NCBI GenBank assembly: GCA_019752295.1
Contig: JAIEMK010000025.1
Span: 1 to 64,000 of the forward strand
Reading direction: 5' to 3'
DNA length: 64,000 bases
From: Chitinophagaceae bacterium
Lineage (GTDB): Bacteria > Bacteroidota > Bacteroidia > Chitinophagales > Chitinophagaceae
Shown here piece by piece: positions 25,894-34,086 of the stretch. The number at the start of each line of letters is the position of its first letter. The stretch's first letter is position 1. A model generated the notes under the pieces. The model saw only the letters and a list, made by a program, of their open reading frames with translations. It made no database searches and was not told the origin of the DNA. Made by a program: the position numbers and the translations under genes.

Positions 25894-26934
25894 TTAATTA
25901 TTAATCGCTGCTTCTTCTTCAGCTTTGATTTTTAATTCCCATGCCCAGGCAGTCTTCATCATATCTTTCAGATCGTACTGAATTTTCCAGCCAAGCTTAT
26001 TTACAGCAGCATCGTTATTGGCATAAATGGCTACTACATCTCCCGCTCTGCGAGGAGCAATTTCGTAGTTCAACGCTACGCCACTTATTTCTTCAAAAGT
26101 TTTGATAGCCTCTAAAACGGTAACACCCAAACCAGTACCCAGATTAAATATATCGCAGGAAGTTTCGTTTTTATGATTCTCTAAATATTGAATCGCCAAA
26201 GTATGCGCGTGTGCAATATCGCAAACATGAATATAGTCGCGCACACAAGACCCATCTCTAGTAGGATAGTCGTTCCCAAATACCTTCATCTTAGGTAATT
26301 TGCCGATGGCAGTTTGTGTAATGGCAGGTACTAAATTCTGTGGTTTGCCAATCGGCAGTTCACCAATAATGGCAGAAGGGTGTGCTCCAACCGGATTGAA
26401 ATAGCGGAGCAGAATAGTATCGCATAAACCGTTTTTGGTAAATGCCTGCAACATTTCTTCACCCATTTGTTTGGTAGAGCCATAAGGGGATTCAGCTTTT
26501 TTGATGGGGGAAAGTTCCGTTACAGGAATGCTGTCGGGATTTCCATAAACCGTGCAGGAAGAAGAGAATACAAAATTTGAAATGCTGAACTCCTCCACAC
26601 ACTTCAATAAATTGATGAGCGAAAAAAGGTTGTTTTCGAAATACAAAAGCGGGGCAGCAACCGATTCGCCAACTGCTTTGTAAGCAGCAAAATGAATGAC
26701 ACCGGCGATATCGGTATTTTCCTGAAACACTGCTTGCGTTTCATCGAAATTCTTAAGATCAACTTTATAATTTTTTATTTTTTTTCCGGTAATTTCTTCG
26801 ATGCCTGCGATCGAAAAATTGGTGGAGCGTGAATTATCGTCGATTGATATTACATCATACCCGTTGTTCAGCAGATCGATAATGGTGTGTGAACCAATAT
26901 ACCCGCATCCGCCGGTAACTAAAATCTTTTGCAT
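25894..26934 (-). CDS. galE: UDP-glucose 4-epimerase
   Basis: A 346-residue NAD-dependent short-chain dehydrogenase. The Rossmann motif TGGCGYIGSHT is at the N terminus, and the catalytic YxxxK (YGSTKQMGEE) is preceded by SSSCTVYG. ARRAGDVVAIYAN is the typical C-terminal substrate segment. It interconverts UDP-glucose and UDP-galactose for envelope polysaccharide synthesis. It follows pit on the same strand at 61 bp; a functional link to phosphate genes is not evident. Confidence 0.95.
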   Translation of the reverse strand: MQKILVTGGCGYIGSHTIIDLLNNGYDVISIDDNSRSTNFSIAGIEEITGKKIKNYKVDLKNFDETQAVFQENTDIAGVIHFAAYKAVGESVAAPLLYFENNLFSLINLLKCVEEFSISNFVFSSSCTVYGNPDSIPVTELSPIKKAESPYGSTKQMGEEMLQAFTKNGLCDTILLRYFNPVGAHPSAIIGELPIGKPQNLVPAITQTAIGKLPKMKVFGNDYPTRDGSCVRDYIHVCDIAHAHTLAIQYLENHKNETSCDIFNLGTGLGVTVLEAIKTFEEISGVALNYEIAPRRAGDVVAIYANNDAAVNKLGWKIQYDLKDMMKTAWAWELKIKAEEEAAINN

Positions 26935-26995
26935 AAATTAAATTATGCTCAAATATAAATTGATAAATTCAAATAGAGCGATTAGTTACCCTTTA

Positions 26996-28036
26996 TCAGA
27001 TAAAAAACTTGAGTAGATAAAACACCAAAGCAGCGAGTATGGCAGAGATTGGAATGGTTACAACCCAAGCCCAGAGCAGGTTGATGGTTACCCCCCATCG
27101 AACAGCACTCAATCTTTTTGTTGCACCAACCCCAATGATTGAACCGGTGATGGTATGTGTTGTTGAAACAGGAATTTTAAAGTGTTCGGTTAGGAATAAA
27201 GTAATAGCACCTGCAGTTTCAGCGGCAACACCTTCTAGCGGAGTTACTTTTGTGATCTTGGTTCCCATGGTTTTAACAATCTTCCAACCACCACTCATCG
27301 TTCCTAAACCAATGCATAAAAAGGAGGTAAAAGGCACCCAGCTATATTGATCGGCAAATTGATTAAAACTTAAATGAATTCCTTTTGTTCCTTCATAATA
27401 GATCATGGCTGCTCCGATAATTCCCATTACTTTTTGAGCATCATTTCCTCCGTGTCCGATACTGAATGCCGCAGATGAAAGCAACTGTAAACGTTTGAAC
27501 CAGTTCTCGGCCTTGTATGGATTCGATCGTTTGCACAAGTGTACAATCAATATGGTAATAAAAAAGGCGATCACCATACCGATAAGTGGCGCTAAGAATA
27601 TGAATAAAAAAGTAGGCACTACTTTGGCATAGTTTACTACATCAACACCTGCAAGGTTAAAGCCCTTTGCATTAGCAATTGCGGCACCAATAAACCCTCC
27701 CATCAAAGTGTGCGACGAACTGGAGGGAATTCCAAACCACCAAGTAATGAGGTTCCAGATGATGGCGGCAATGATACCCGCAAGGATTACCTGAAGTGTA
27801 ACAAATTCGGGGTTCACCCATTTAGCAACGGTATTACCGATACCGAATTCTTTGAAAATATATTTTGAAATAAAGAAAGCCGCAAAATTAAAAAACGCCG
27901 CCCAAACAACTGCTTGAAATGGCGTTAGCGCTTTTGTTGAAACGATCGTTGCGATTGAGTTGGCAGCATCATGAAATCCATTGATGAAATCGAATATAAA
28001 CGCCAATACAATAATCAGAATGAGGATAGTTAACAT
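26996..28036 (-). CDS. pit: PiT-family inorganic phosphate transporter
   Basis: A 346-residue membrane protein with about 10 hydrophobic segments. It carries both PiT signature repeats: DFINGFHDAANSIAT near the N terminus and the second, C-terminal GANDxxK-like copy in AFSIGHGGNDAQKVMG, together with VSTTHTITGSIIGVGA. It imports phosphate (or metal phosphate) with protons or sodium. It lies 61 bp downstream of the DUF47 gene, the classic PiT/PhoU-like pair. Confidence 0.94.
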   Translation of the reverse strand: MLTILILIIVLAFIFDFINGFHDAANSIATIVSTKALTPFQAVVWAAFFNFAAFFISKYIFKEFGIGNTVAKWVNPEFVTLQVILAGIIAAIIWNLITWWFGIPSSSSHTLMGGFIGAAIANAKGFNLAGVDVVNYAKVVPTFLFIFLAPLIGMVIAFFITILIVHLCKRSNPYKAENWFKRLQLLSSAAFSIGHGGNDAQKVMGIIGAAMIYYEGTKGIHLSFNQFADQYSWVPFTSFLCIGLGTMSGGWKIVKTMGTKITKVTPLEGVAAETAGAITLFLTEHFKIPVSTTHTITGSIIGVGATKRLSAVRWGVTINLLWAWVVTIPISAILAALVFYLLKFFI

Positions 28037-28097
28037 AAGCAGTTTTTTGGTGGGCCAATTCTATGTCCGATTCACGAACAATTTGAAAGGCTACCGT

Positions 28098-28745
28098 TTA
28101 TGCGTATTTGATAATGATTGATTCAATAACGTTTGCTGCATCTTCGCATTTATCGGTAGCGATTTCCATTACCTGATAAATTTCTCTTTTCTTAATCACT
28201 TCTTTGAAATCGTTCTCCTGCTGAAACAGGATCTCAATACTCATATCAAATACATCGTCTGCCTGATTCTCAATGCTATTTACTTTTACCATTGCCTCGG
28301 TCATGGCACGTAGGTTTTTCATATCGCGTAAACCCAATACCGCTTTCTTAATTTCTACAGTGCCCTGCAGTATCAGGTCGGCCATTTTCTGGATACCTGT
28401 ATCGTTAGGATTTACATTGTAGAAATTGATCTTCTTTGAGCAGGAGTAAATATAATCTGCAATGTCGTCGAGGGCTGTTGCCAGATAGTGAATGTCTTCG
28501 CGGTCGAAGGGAGTAATAAAGTTTCTTCCAAGTTCTGTAAAAATGCGATGGGTATTGTCATCGTTCTTATGCTCAAGGTCTTCGATCTGTGCCAAATAAG
28601 AAACGCGTTTATCGGCATCTGGCTCACTAACTAATTCTTTCAGTTTAATGCCCATTTCGTGAACTTTCTCTGCTACGTCTTCGAATAGCTCATAGAACAC
28701 TTTGTTTTTTGGCATAAAAAATTTACCGATAGAGTTGATACCCAT
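28098..28745 (-). CDS. DUF47/PhoU-like phosphate transport regulator
   Basis: A 215-residue helical protein of the DUF47 (TIGR00153) family. It begins NSIGKFFMPKNKVFYELFE, and the helical ITPFDREDIHYLATALDDI segment carries the acidic metal-binding motif found in PhoU-like folds. Members are normally encoded next to PiT transporters, as here, and are thought to control their activity. The start at 28745 keeps the family's usual N terminus. Confidence 0.92.
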   Translation of the reverse strand: MGINSIGKFFMPKNKVFYELFEDVAEKVHEMGIKLKELVSEPDADKRVSYLAQIEDLEHKNDDNTHRIFTELGRNFITPFDREDIHYLATALDDIADYIYSCSKKINFYNVNPNDTGIQKMADLILQGTVEIKKAVLGLRDMKNLRAMTEAMVKVNSIENQADDVFDMSIEILFQQENDFKEVIKKREIYQVMEIATDKCEDAANVIESIIIKYA

Positions 28746-28762
28746 GATTTTTAAATTTGGTG

Positions 28763-28770
28763 CAAAAATA
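28763..28770 (-). promoter_or_regulatory. -7 promoter element of the DUF47-pit operon
   Basis: On the minus strand TATTTTTG matches TAnnTTTG, 17 bp before the DUF47 ATG. Further upstream (28827-28844) a 7-bp direct repeat AATTCAT is spaced by 4 bp, the geometry used by OmpR/PhoB-family regulators. Both are sequence matches only. Confidence 0.4.
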
Positions 28771-28871
28771 AGCTTATGAAGCTAGTGCTAATTTTTAATG
28801 AATTAATTAACGATTAGATAATATAGAATTCATTCAAAATTCATCAAAATCTTTATTTTATTCGCCTAGAA

Positions 28872-29921
28872 TCAATAGTTTTTCTCATCTAATGTAAAGC
28901 CAATAGTGGTTCCCACGTCTAATTTACTGCGAACGTGCATGGTTTGCCCGTGGGCCTCAATAATGTGTTTGCAGATAGCCAGCCCCAGCCCGGTTCCACC
29001 CACATCCCTGCTTCTGCCCCTGTCGGTCCTGTAAAATCGTTCAAAGATTCTTGGTAAATGTTCCTCTGCAATACCAATGCCGTCGTCGCTGAATTCGATG
29101 AGTACTAAGCGCCCATCGGTTTTATAGACGCTTGCCACGATACTTCCATCCATTTTTCCGTATTTGGTGGCGTTCTCTAACAAATTATTGATCACCTGGC
29201 GGATCTTTTCTTTGTCGGCAAATACCGTCACCGGGGCTTCGCAACCCTTTTTGATGCTGGTTTTGATATTCTTTGCAGCCGTTTTGATGGAGAGTGTGTC
29301 GAAAATTTCTTTGATAAGGTCCTGTACAATAAATTGCTCCTTGTAGAGGGGTTGTTCACCACTTTCGAGCTTTGATATTTCGTCGAGGTCTTCGGCCAGA
29401 TTCACCATCCTTTCTACATTCTTTGCTGCATTTTCCAGAAAACGTTTGTTTACTGCCGGATTGTCGATGGCACCTCCCAAAAGCGTGTCCACATAACCCT
29501 GAATGGCAAATATGGGTGTCTTGAATTCGTGCGATAAGTTTTGAAGAAACTCTTTCCGGTAAGCTTCATTTCTTTTCAGCAATTCAATTTCGGCCTTTCG
29601 TTGTTCCGCCCATTTCTCCACGTCTTCACGCACTTCGTCAATACTTTTCTGAGGCAGAATATATTTGTAATAGGTCTCCTCCCGCTTGTTGGCCTTTGTT
29701 TGATAAATGAATTTATAGATTAATTTAATCTTGCGATAGATAAACCACTCCAGCACAAATTGAATCAAGAGATAACTTCCTAAAAATATTACCACAAAAG
29801 CTATCAACGCAATAATCCAGTTTGGTCTGTCGAACCAGTAACCCAAAGAGATGGGTATCGACAAGGCCAAAGCGGTGAATGCCGATAATTGTTTGGGACT
29901 AAGGTTCTTTGGGTTGAGCAT
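28872..29921 (-). CDS. PhoR-like sensor histidine kinase
   Basis: A 349-residue kinase; the start MLNPKNLSPKQL at 29921 is preferred over 29999. Two membrane helices (about 14-30 and 34-58) with almost no periplasmic loop are followed by a HisKA domain with His131 in NLSHEFKTPI. The HATPase domain has NLLENATKYG, DDGIGI and GGTGLGL. The lack of a periplasmic sensor resembles PhoR, which senses through the phosphate transporter and PhoU. It sits between phoB-like and DUF47/pit genes, supporting a phosphate role by context. Confidence 0.88.
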   Translation of the reverse strand: MLNPKNLSPKQLSAFTALALSIPISLGYWFDRPNWIIALIAFVVIFLGSYLLIQFVLEWFIYRKIKLIYKFIYQTKANKREETYYKYILPQKSIDEVREDVEKWAEQRKAEIELLKRNEAYRKEFLQNLSHEFKTPIFAIQGYVDTLLGGAIDNPAVNKRFLENAAKNVERMVNLAEDLDEISKLESGEQPLYKEQFIVQDLIKEIFDTLSIKTAAKNIKTSIKKGCEAPVTVFADKEKIRQVINNLLENATKYGKMDGSIVASVYKTDGRLVLIEFSDDGIGIAEEHLPRIFERFYRTDRGRSRDVGGTGLGLAICKHIIEAHGQTMHVRSKLDVGTTIGFTLDEKNY

Positions 29922-30042
29922 GAATGAATCAGGTATTCGATTTGTTAGATAAACTGATCGCAAAGTTACTTCGCATTGATAAGTAATTACACAAATCAAT
30001 TAACAAGTTAATCGCAGCTAATGAATTTGATGATTCTCAGGT

Positions 30043-30726
30043 CTAAACGTCGAACTTATAGCCAACTCCCTTTACAGTTGTAATGCAGTCGACTCCCATT
30101 TTCTGGCGCACTTTTCGGATATGTACGTCGATGGTTCTGTCGCCCACAATCACATCGTTACCCCATACCTGAGAAAGGATCTCGTTGCGCAGGAAAACCC
30201 TGCCTGGGCGCGATGCAAGCAAATACAATAATTCGAATTCTTTTTTAGCTAGTATCACGTCTTTGCCATCAATCATCACCATAAATTTCACAGGATCGAT
30301 ATTGATATTGCCAATGCTGAGGGTTTTGCTTTCAGAAGGCTTTGTATTGGTTCTTCTAAACAGGGCGTTAACGCGACTGATCAGCACTTTCGGGCTGATT
30401 GGTTTATTTACATAATCATCTGCGCCGGTTTCGAGGCCTTTGATTTGAGAAGATTCGTCGCTCAAAGCCGTTAAGAAAATGATCAGGGTATGCTGAAACA
30501 TGGCCTGGGTTCTGAGTATTTCGCATACTTCGATCCCGGTTTTTTTAGGCATCATAATATCCAGAATAATCAGGTCGGGATTGAGCTGTTTGGCTCTTTC
30601 AATGGCTTCGTTGCCATCTTTCGCGGTATAGATCTCATAACCTTCTTTTGAGAGGTTATAACTTACAATTTCTAAGATATCCGGTTCGTCGTCTGCAATC
30701 AAAATCCTTTTAGCTTTGCCTTCCAT
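30043..30726 (-). CDS. PhoB/OmpR-family response regulator
   Basis: A 227-residue regulator; start MEGKAKRILI at 30726, with 30747 the alternative. The receiver domain has the acidic pair DD12-13, phospho-acceptor D56 in LIILDIMMP and the switch Lys in VNKPIS. The winged-helix DNA-binding domain ends VRQKMG...TTVKGVGYKFDV. It is the first gene of the phosphate-type block, 121 bp before the kinase. Direct repeats with 11-bp period overlap its start and suggest autoregulation. Confidence 0.9.
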   Translation of the reverse strand: MEGKAKRILIADDEPDILEIVSYNLSKEGYEIYTAKDGNEAIERAKQLNPDLIILDIMMPKKTGIEVCEILRTQAMFQHTLIIFLTALSDESSQIKGLETGADDYVNKPISPKVLISRVNALFRRTNTKPSESKTLSIGNINIDPVKFMVMIDGKDVILAKKEFELLYLLASRPGRVFLRNEILSQVWGNDVIVGDRTIDVHIRKVRQKMGVDCITTVKGVGYKFDV

Positions 30727-30752
30727 GTTAACAGTATGTTTACACAAAATTA
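30726..30752 (-). promoter_or_regulatory. -7 element and PHO-box-like direct repeat at the phoB-like start
   Basis: TGTTAAC (30726-30732), four bases, then TGTTTAC (30737-30743) gives two 7-mers at 11-bp period, the geometry of PhoB sites. Minus-strand TAATTTTG (30752-30745) fits the -7 consensus. A second TGTTAACAGTA occurs at 30797-30807. The site lies at or after the predicted transcription start, which would suit repression. Confidence 0.35.
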
Positions 30753-30865
30753 ATTTTAATGATTGGCAATTAGCGTGTTTATGCTTATTATGTTATTGTT
30801 AACAGTAATTGCCGCATCCTGAGTTTATGCCACCAAATCATCCTATTTTTGAGCCTTTCAGATAC

Positions 30866-33031
30866 ATGAAGCAATTATACATTCTATTTTTAATATCAAT
30901 TTTTTCTGTTGGCCTGATGGCCCAAACCGAGCCGGTTATACCCTCTATTCCGGCCATGAGGCAATTGCATCATGAATATATTATTGAATCGCTTAAAAAG
31001 ATCGATAGCTTTTATAAACTATCCGATAGTAGCAGGCCGACTGCCAAATATTGGGTAGATAGCACCATTACACGAATCAGGTATTCCATCGAAAATAATA
31101 ATGCCATTGATGTAAATGGCAAGTACAGATGGCTAAGAAGTGTAAATGATCTTTTAACTTCATTTATTAGTGCCAATCGGTCAAAGCGAATAACTTTAAA
31201 TAATTTGCCCTTGCTCATTAATTCTTATGATGAAGCAATGAAACTGGATTTGCAGGGGGCTTCTGTTTACCCTGTTTTTGAAAAGAACCGCTTGCCCATC
31301 TGTTATATACTAGTTGATAATTATGGATTCAAAGAAAACTTTGGCATCGCAAAAGCAAAGGATCTGATAGTTTGGAAATACTGTCAACTGCATCCCGAAA
31401 ATATTCTACCTGCACTCAGCGATCATCCCGCAAACATTTTTGCTGATAGCCTGATTGTGCAGGCCGCATTTCTTGATCCCGAAAAATTATACAATTATGC
31501 TGCAGCACCCAATGCACTCGGCCGAAAAATACAATCTGGTAATCATCCGCTGGTGCAATTGATTGGTCAGTTGTCTGCCACAAAAACAGGAAGGATGTAT
31601 TTCCCCTTCCTCGATAAATTATACAACAATACCATTAACATCGATTCAATAACACCCCTACTCACCGAAGAACATGCAGAGGGTTATTATAAATTATTGG
31701 TTGCTACCCGAATGGAATATGCCCAGCGAATGCAGCAGGCCGATACCCCCATGCTGGTGAAAGTGTTAACCGCAAAATTGCAGACAAAAGCAATTGAGCT
31801 GTACATCAATGATATCAATGCTTTACACGAATTGAAAGACCTGAAACAAAGGTTTAAAAAACTGAATAAACTAAATGCAACGGAACTGTATTATCTGGCA
31901 GTGATGGGTGAATCAGAAATGTACACATCGAGTTTTGTGAGCGGAATTTACCCACGCATTTTTCAAAGCACACCACAAATTAGTGCAGACAGTTTGTTGC
32001 GTTTAGTGCATGATGATTATTTCAAAAAGTTTATCAGAATCGCAGCAACTTATAATACACTGGATGATTTTTTAAAGCGAATGGATTCGAGCGCCGCTGT
32101 TAGCAGGATGAGGAATTTTGTAAGTGGTGTTGAAAAAGGAAGAACCCTCGAAGACGCTGTGGATGTGGCCGATTCTTATGCAAGCATTTATCAGCCTGCG
32201 CTAAGATTATTAATACTGCAGGAAGTACAAAAAAATCTGCAGCAAAATGTTGCGCAGCATAACCAACGTGGGGTAAGGATGTATCAATTGATGCAGGATA
32301 TTTTTCTCTCGTTGGACACATCTAATCATATTGATATTTCTGAAAAACTGGGGATACCGCCGGTATACATATTGCCTAATTTATTATTGCAGGATTCCTG
32401 TGGCCGCATCATCATGCAGCAATTTTTTTATGGCGATAAAGATGGGGCAAATATTTTTGCAGCTTTCATTAATGGTTTTCAAAACGGCAAATGGAATATT
32501 GTATATAAGCCCGAGTGGGTTGAAATTTCTTCCAGAAAAGGTGTGCAAATAACCATTTACGCCAATCGCCCTTTGAATACTGAGCAGGATTTGGACGATA
32601 AAGCACAAAACGATCTGATACAGTATCTGGAGCAGCAACATCTTTCGCCAACTATTGTAATACATAGGGGGCATAGTTACCACCTGAAATCAACTATCGA
32701 AAAATTGGCCGAGTCGGCAAAGCTGGTGATACTGGGAGGTTGTGGCGGCTATCAAAACCTCAACGAAGTTTTGCAGATCTGTCCACAAGCACATATTATT
32801 TCTACCAAACAGGTAGGCACGGGTGTTATCAATAAAGGACTGATCAACGAAATCAGCGAAAAGCTACGCATGGCTCAAGACCTTAACTGGCCTGAGTTGT
32901 GGAACGATATGGCTAAACAATTCAGGTATAACCTCAAAGAAACTTTTGAGGATTATGTGCCACCGCATAAAAATCTAGGAGCCATATTTATAATGGCTTA
33001 CAACAAAGCAACAGAAGAGAAAATTTTATAA
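30866..33031 (+). CDS. Large exported protein with possible caspase-like C terminus
   Basis: A 721-residue protein from MKQLYILFLISIF (preferred over 30809) with signal peptide to about MAQ. Residues 20-550 are mostly helical and unassigned. The C-terminal 180 residues contain IVIHRGHSYH and, 30 residues on, VILGGCGGYQN, a His then Cys arrangement on predicted strands that recalls caspase/clostripain-like cysteine peptidases. I cannot assign a family, and the dyad is inference. A -7-like TATTTTTG lies at 30844-30851. Its stop overlaps the convergent 90-residue gene by 6 bp. Confidence 0.7.
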   Translation: MKQLYILFLISIFSVGLMAQTEPVIPSIPAMRQLHHEYIIESLKKIDSFYKLSDSSRPTAKYWVDSTITRIRYSIENNNAIDVNGKYRWLRSVNDLLTSFISANRSKRITLNNLPLLINSYDEAMKLDLQGASVYPVFEKNRLPICYILVDNYGFKENFGIAKAKDLIVWKYCQLHPENILPALSDHPANIFADSLIVQAAFLDPEKLYNYAAAPNALGRKIQSGNHPLVQLIGQLSATKTGRMYFPFLDKLYNNTINIDSITPLLTEEHAEGYYKLLVATRMEYAQRMQQADTPMLVKVLTAKLQTKAIELYINDINALHELKDLKQRFKKLNKLNATELYYLAVMGESEMYTSSFVSGIYPRIFQSTPQISADSLLRLVHDDYFKKFIRIAATYNTLDDFLKRMDSSAAVSRMRNFVSGVEKGRTLEDAVDVADSYASIYQPALRLLILQEVQKNLQQNVAQHNQRGVRMYQLMQDIFLSLDTSNHIDISEKLGIPPVYILPNLLLQDSCGRIIMQQFFYGDKDGANIFAAFINGFQNGKWNIVYKPEWVEISSRKGVQITIYANRPLNTEQDLDDKAQNDLIQYLEQQHLSPTIVIHRGHSYHLKSTIEKLAESAKLVILGGCGGYQNLNEVLQICPQAHIISTKQVGTGVINKGLINEISEKLRMAQDLNWPELWNDMAKQFRYNLKETFEDYVPPHKNLGAIFIMAYNKATEEKIL

Positions 33032-33298
33032 ACTTTCTTCTTCCCAGTCTTCGTCGGCCTCGTCTTCGTCAAAGAGTAACTCGTAATTAAGCGCTTCTTC
33101 GTCGCTCAGTTCTTCCAGAATCTCAAAAATATGATCATCCTTTTTTCTCCAATAAGTAACTTCCTCTTCTGCATCATGCAAGATCAGGAAAACCGCTGCA
33201 TTGGTCTCGAGCATGGGTTGCACTAAAACTAATTCTTCACCTTCATTTTCTGTAATCAGGTAGTATTTGCCGATGGCTAATTCTGAATAGGTTGACAT
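33026..33298 (-). CDS. Small acidic uncharacterised protein
   Basis: A 90-residue protein from MSTYSELAIGKYYLITE (33298), preferred over 33358 because the extra codons cover the likely promoter. The C-terminal third is strongly acidic (EELSDEEALNYELLFDEDE). No signal peptide or known domain is seen. The gene lies 72 bp downstream of the metallo-hydrolase gene on the same strand and overlaps the convergent neighbour's end by 6 bp. Confidence 0.65.
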   Translation of the reverse strand: MSTYSELAIGKYYLITENEGEELVLVQPMLETNAAVFLILHDAEEEVTYWRKKDDHIFEILEELSDEEALNYELLFDEDEADEDWEEESL

Positions 33299-33370
33299 AC
33301 AATTAATTTTTATACAAGTTCGACCTAAATTTTGAGATTCGTCTTTATTTCCGGTCAATTAATTATTAAC

Positions 33371-34009
33371 TCAATTGATATAGGGGTTGAATTTTTTTTC
33401 GTGGCCGATACTGGTTGGTCGGCCATGACCGGGATACACGGTAACCTCATCGGGTAGGGTGTACAATTTTGTTCTGATACTATTTAATAAGGTTTCAGAA
33501 TTGCCGTAAGGAATATCTGTGCGCCCGATACTTTGATAAAACAAAACGTCGCCCCCAATTACAAACCCTTGTTTTTCATTGTAGAAACAAATGCTTCCGG
33601 GAGAATGTCCCGGAGTGAGCAGCACTTTTAAACGATCCTCCCCTAGTATCACTTCATCGCCTTCCCTCAAAAAATGCAGGGGGCCGCTATAATTAATAAA
33701 GGGTAAGCCCCAGGTTTCGCCCGATCTTGGCGCAAATTCCAATACTTTTTCTTCATCGGGATGGAGATGCAATTCAAGCCCGAAACTGCTATGCACCCAG
33801 TCGTTTCCAAAAACATGGTCCAGATGACAGTGGGTATTGAGCAACTTTACCGCTTCGAGTCCCGTATCTTTTAGAAAGTTTTTTAACGTTTCTTGTTCCG
33901 CACTTGTGTAACATCCGGGATCAATTATAATAGCTTTGCGATCGTCGTTATAAAGCAGATATGTGTTTTCCTGAACGGCGTTAAAAGTAAAAACTTTAAC
34001 ATGAATCAT
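33371..34009 (-). CDS. Metallo-beta-lactamase fold hydrolase (glyoxalase II-like)
   Basis: A 212-residue cytosolic protein with the full metal site: THCHLDH (H60, H62, D64, H65), GHSPGS, GGDVLFYQSIGRTD and YPGHG. Size and motif spacing match the YcbL/glyoxalase II-like thioesterase group, which hydrolyses thioesters such as S-lactoylglutathione. It lacks the C-terminal domain of true GloB, so the substrate is uncertain. Confidence 0.92.
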   Translation of the reverse strand: MIHVKVFTFNAVQENTYLLYNDDRKAIIIDPGCYTSAEQETLKNFLKDTGLEAVKLLNTHCHLDHVFGNDWVHSSFGLELHLHPDEEKVLEFAPRSGETWGLPFINYSGPLHFLREGDEVILGEDRLKVLLTPGHSPGSICFYNEKQGFVIGGDVLFYQSIGRTDIPYGNSETLLNSIRTKLYTLPDEVTVYPGHGRPTSIGHEKKFNPYIN

Positions 34010-34086
34010 AAACGTAATTTTATAGTGCTTTTAATGGTAAATGACTAATTTTAAAATACTAAAGTTCGGATATGCAACTCAATAGA

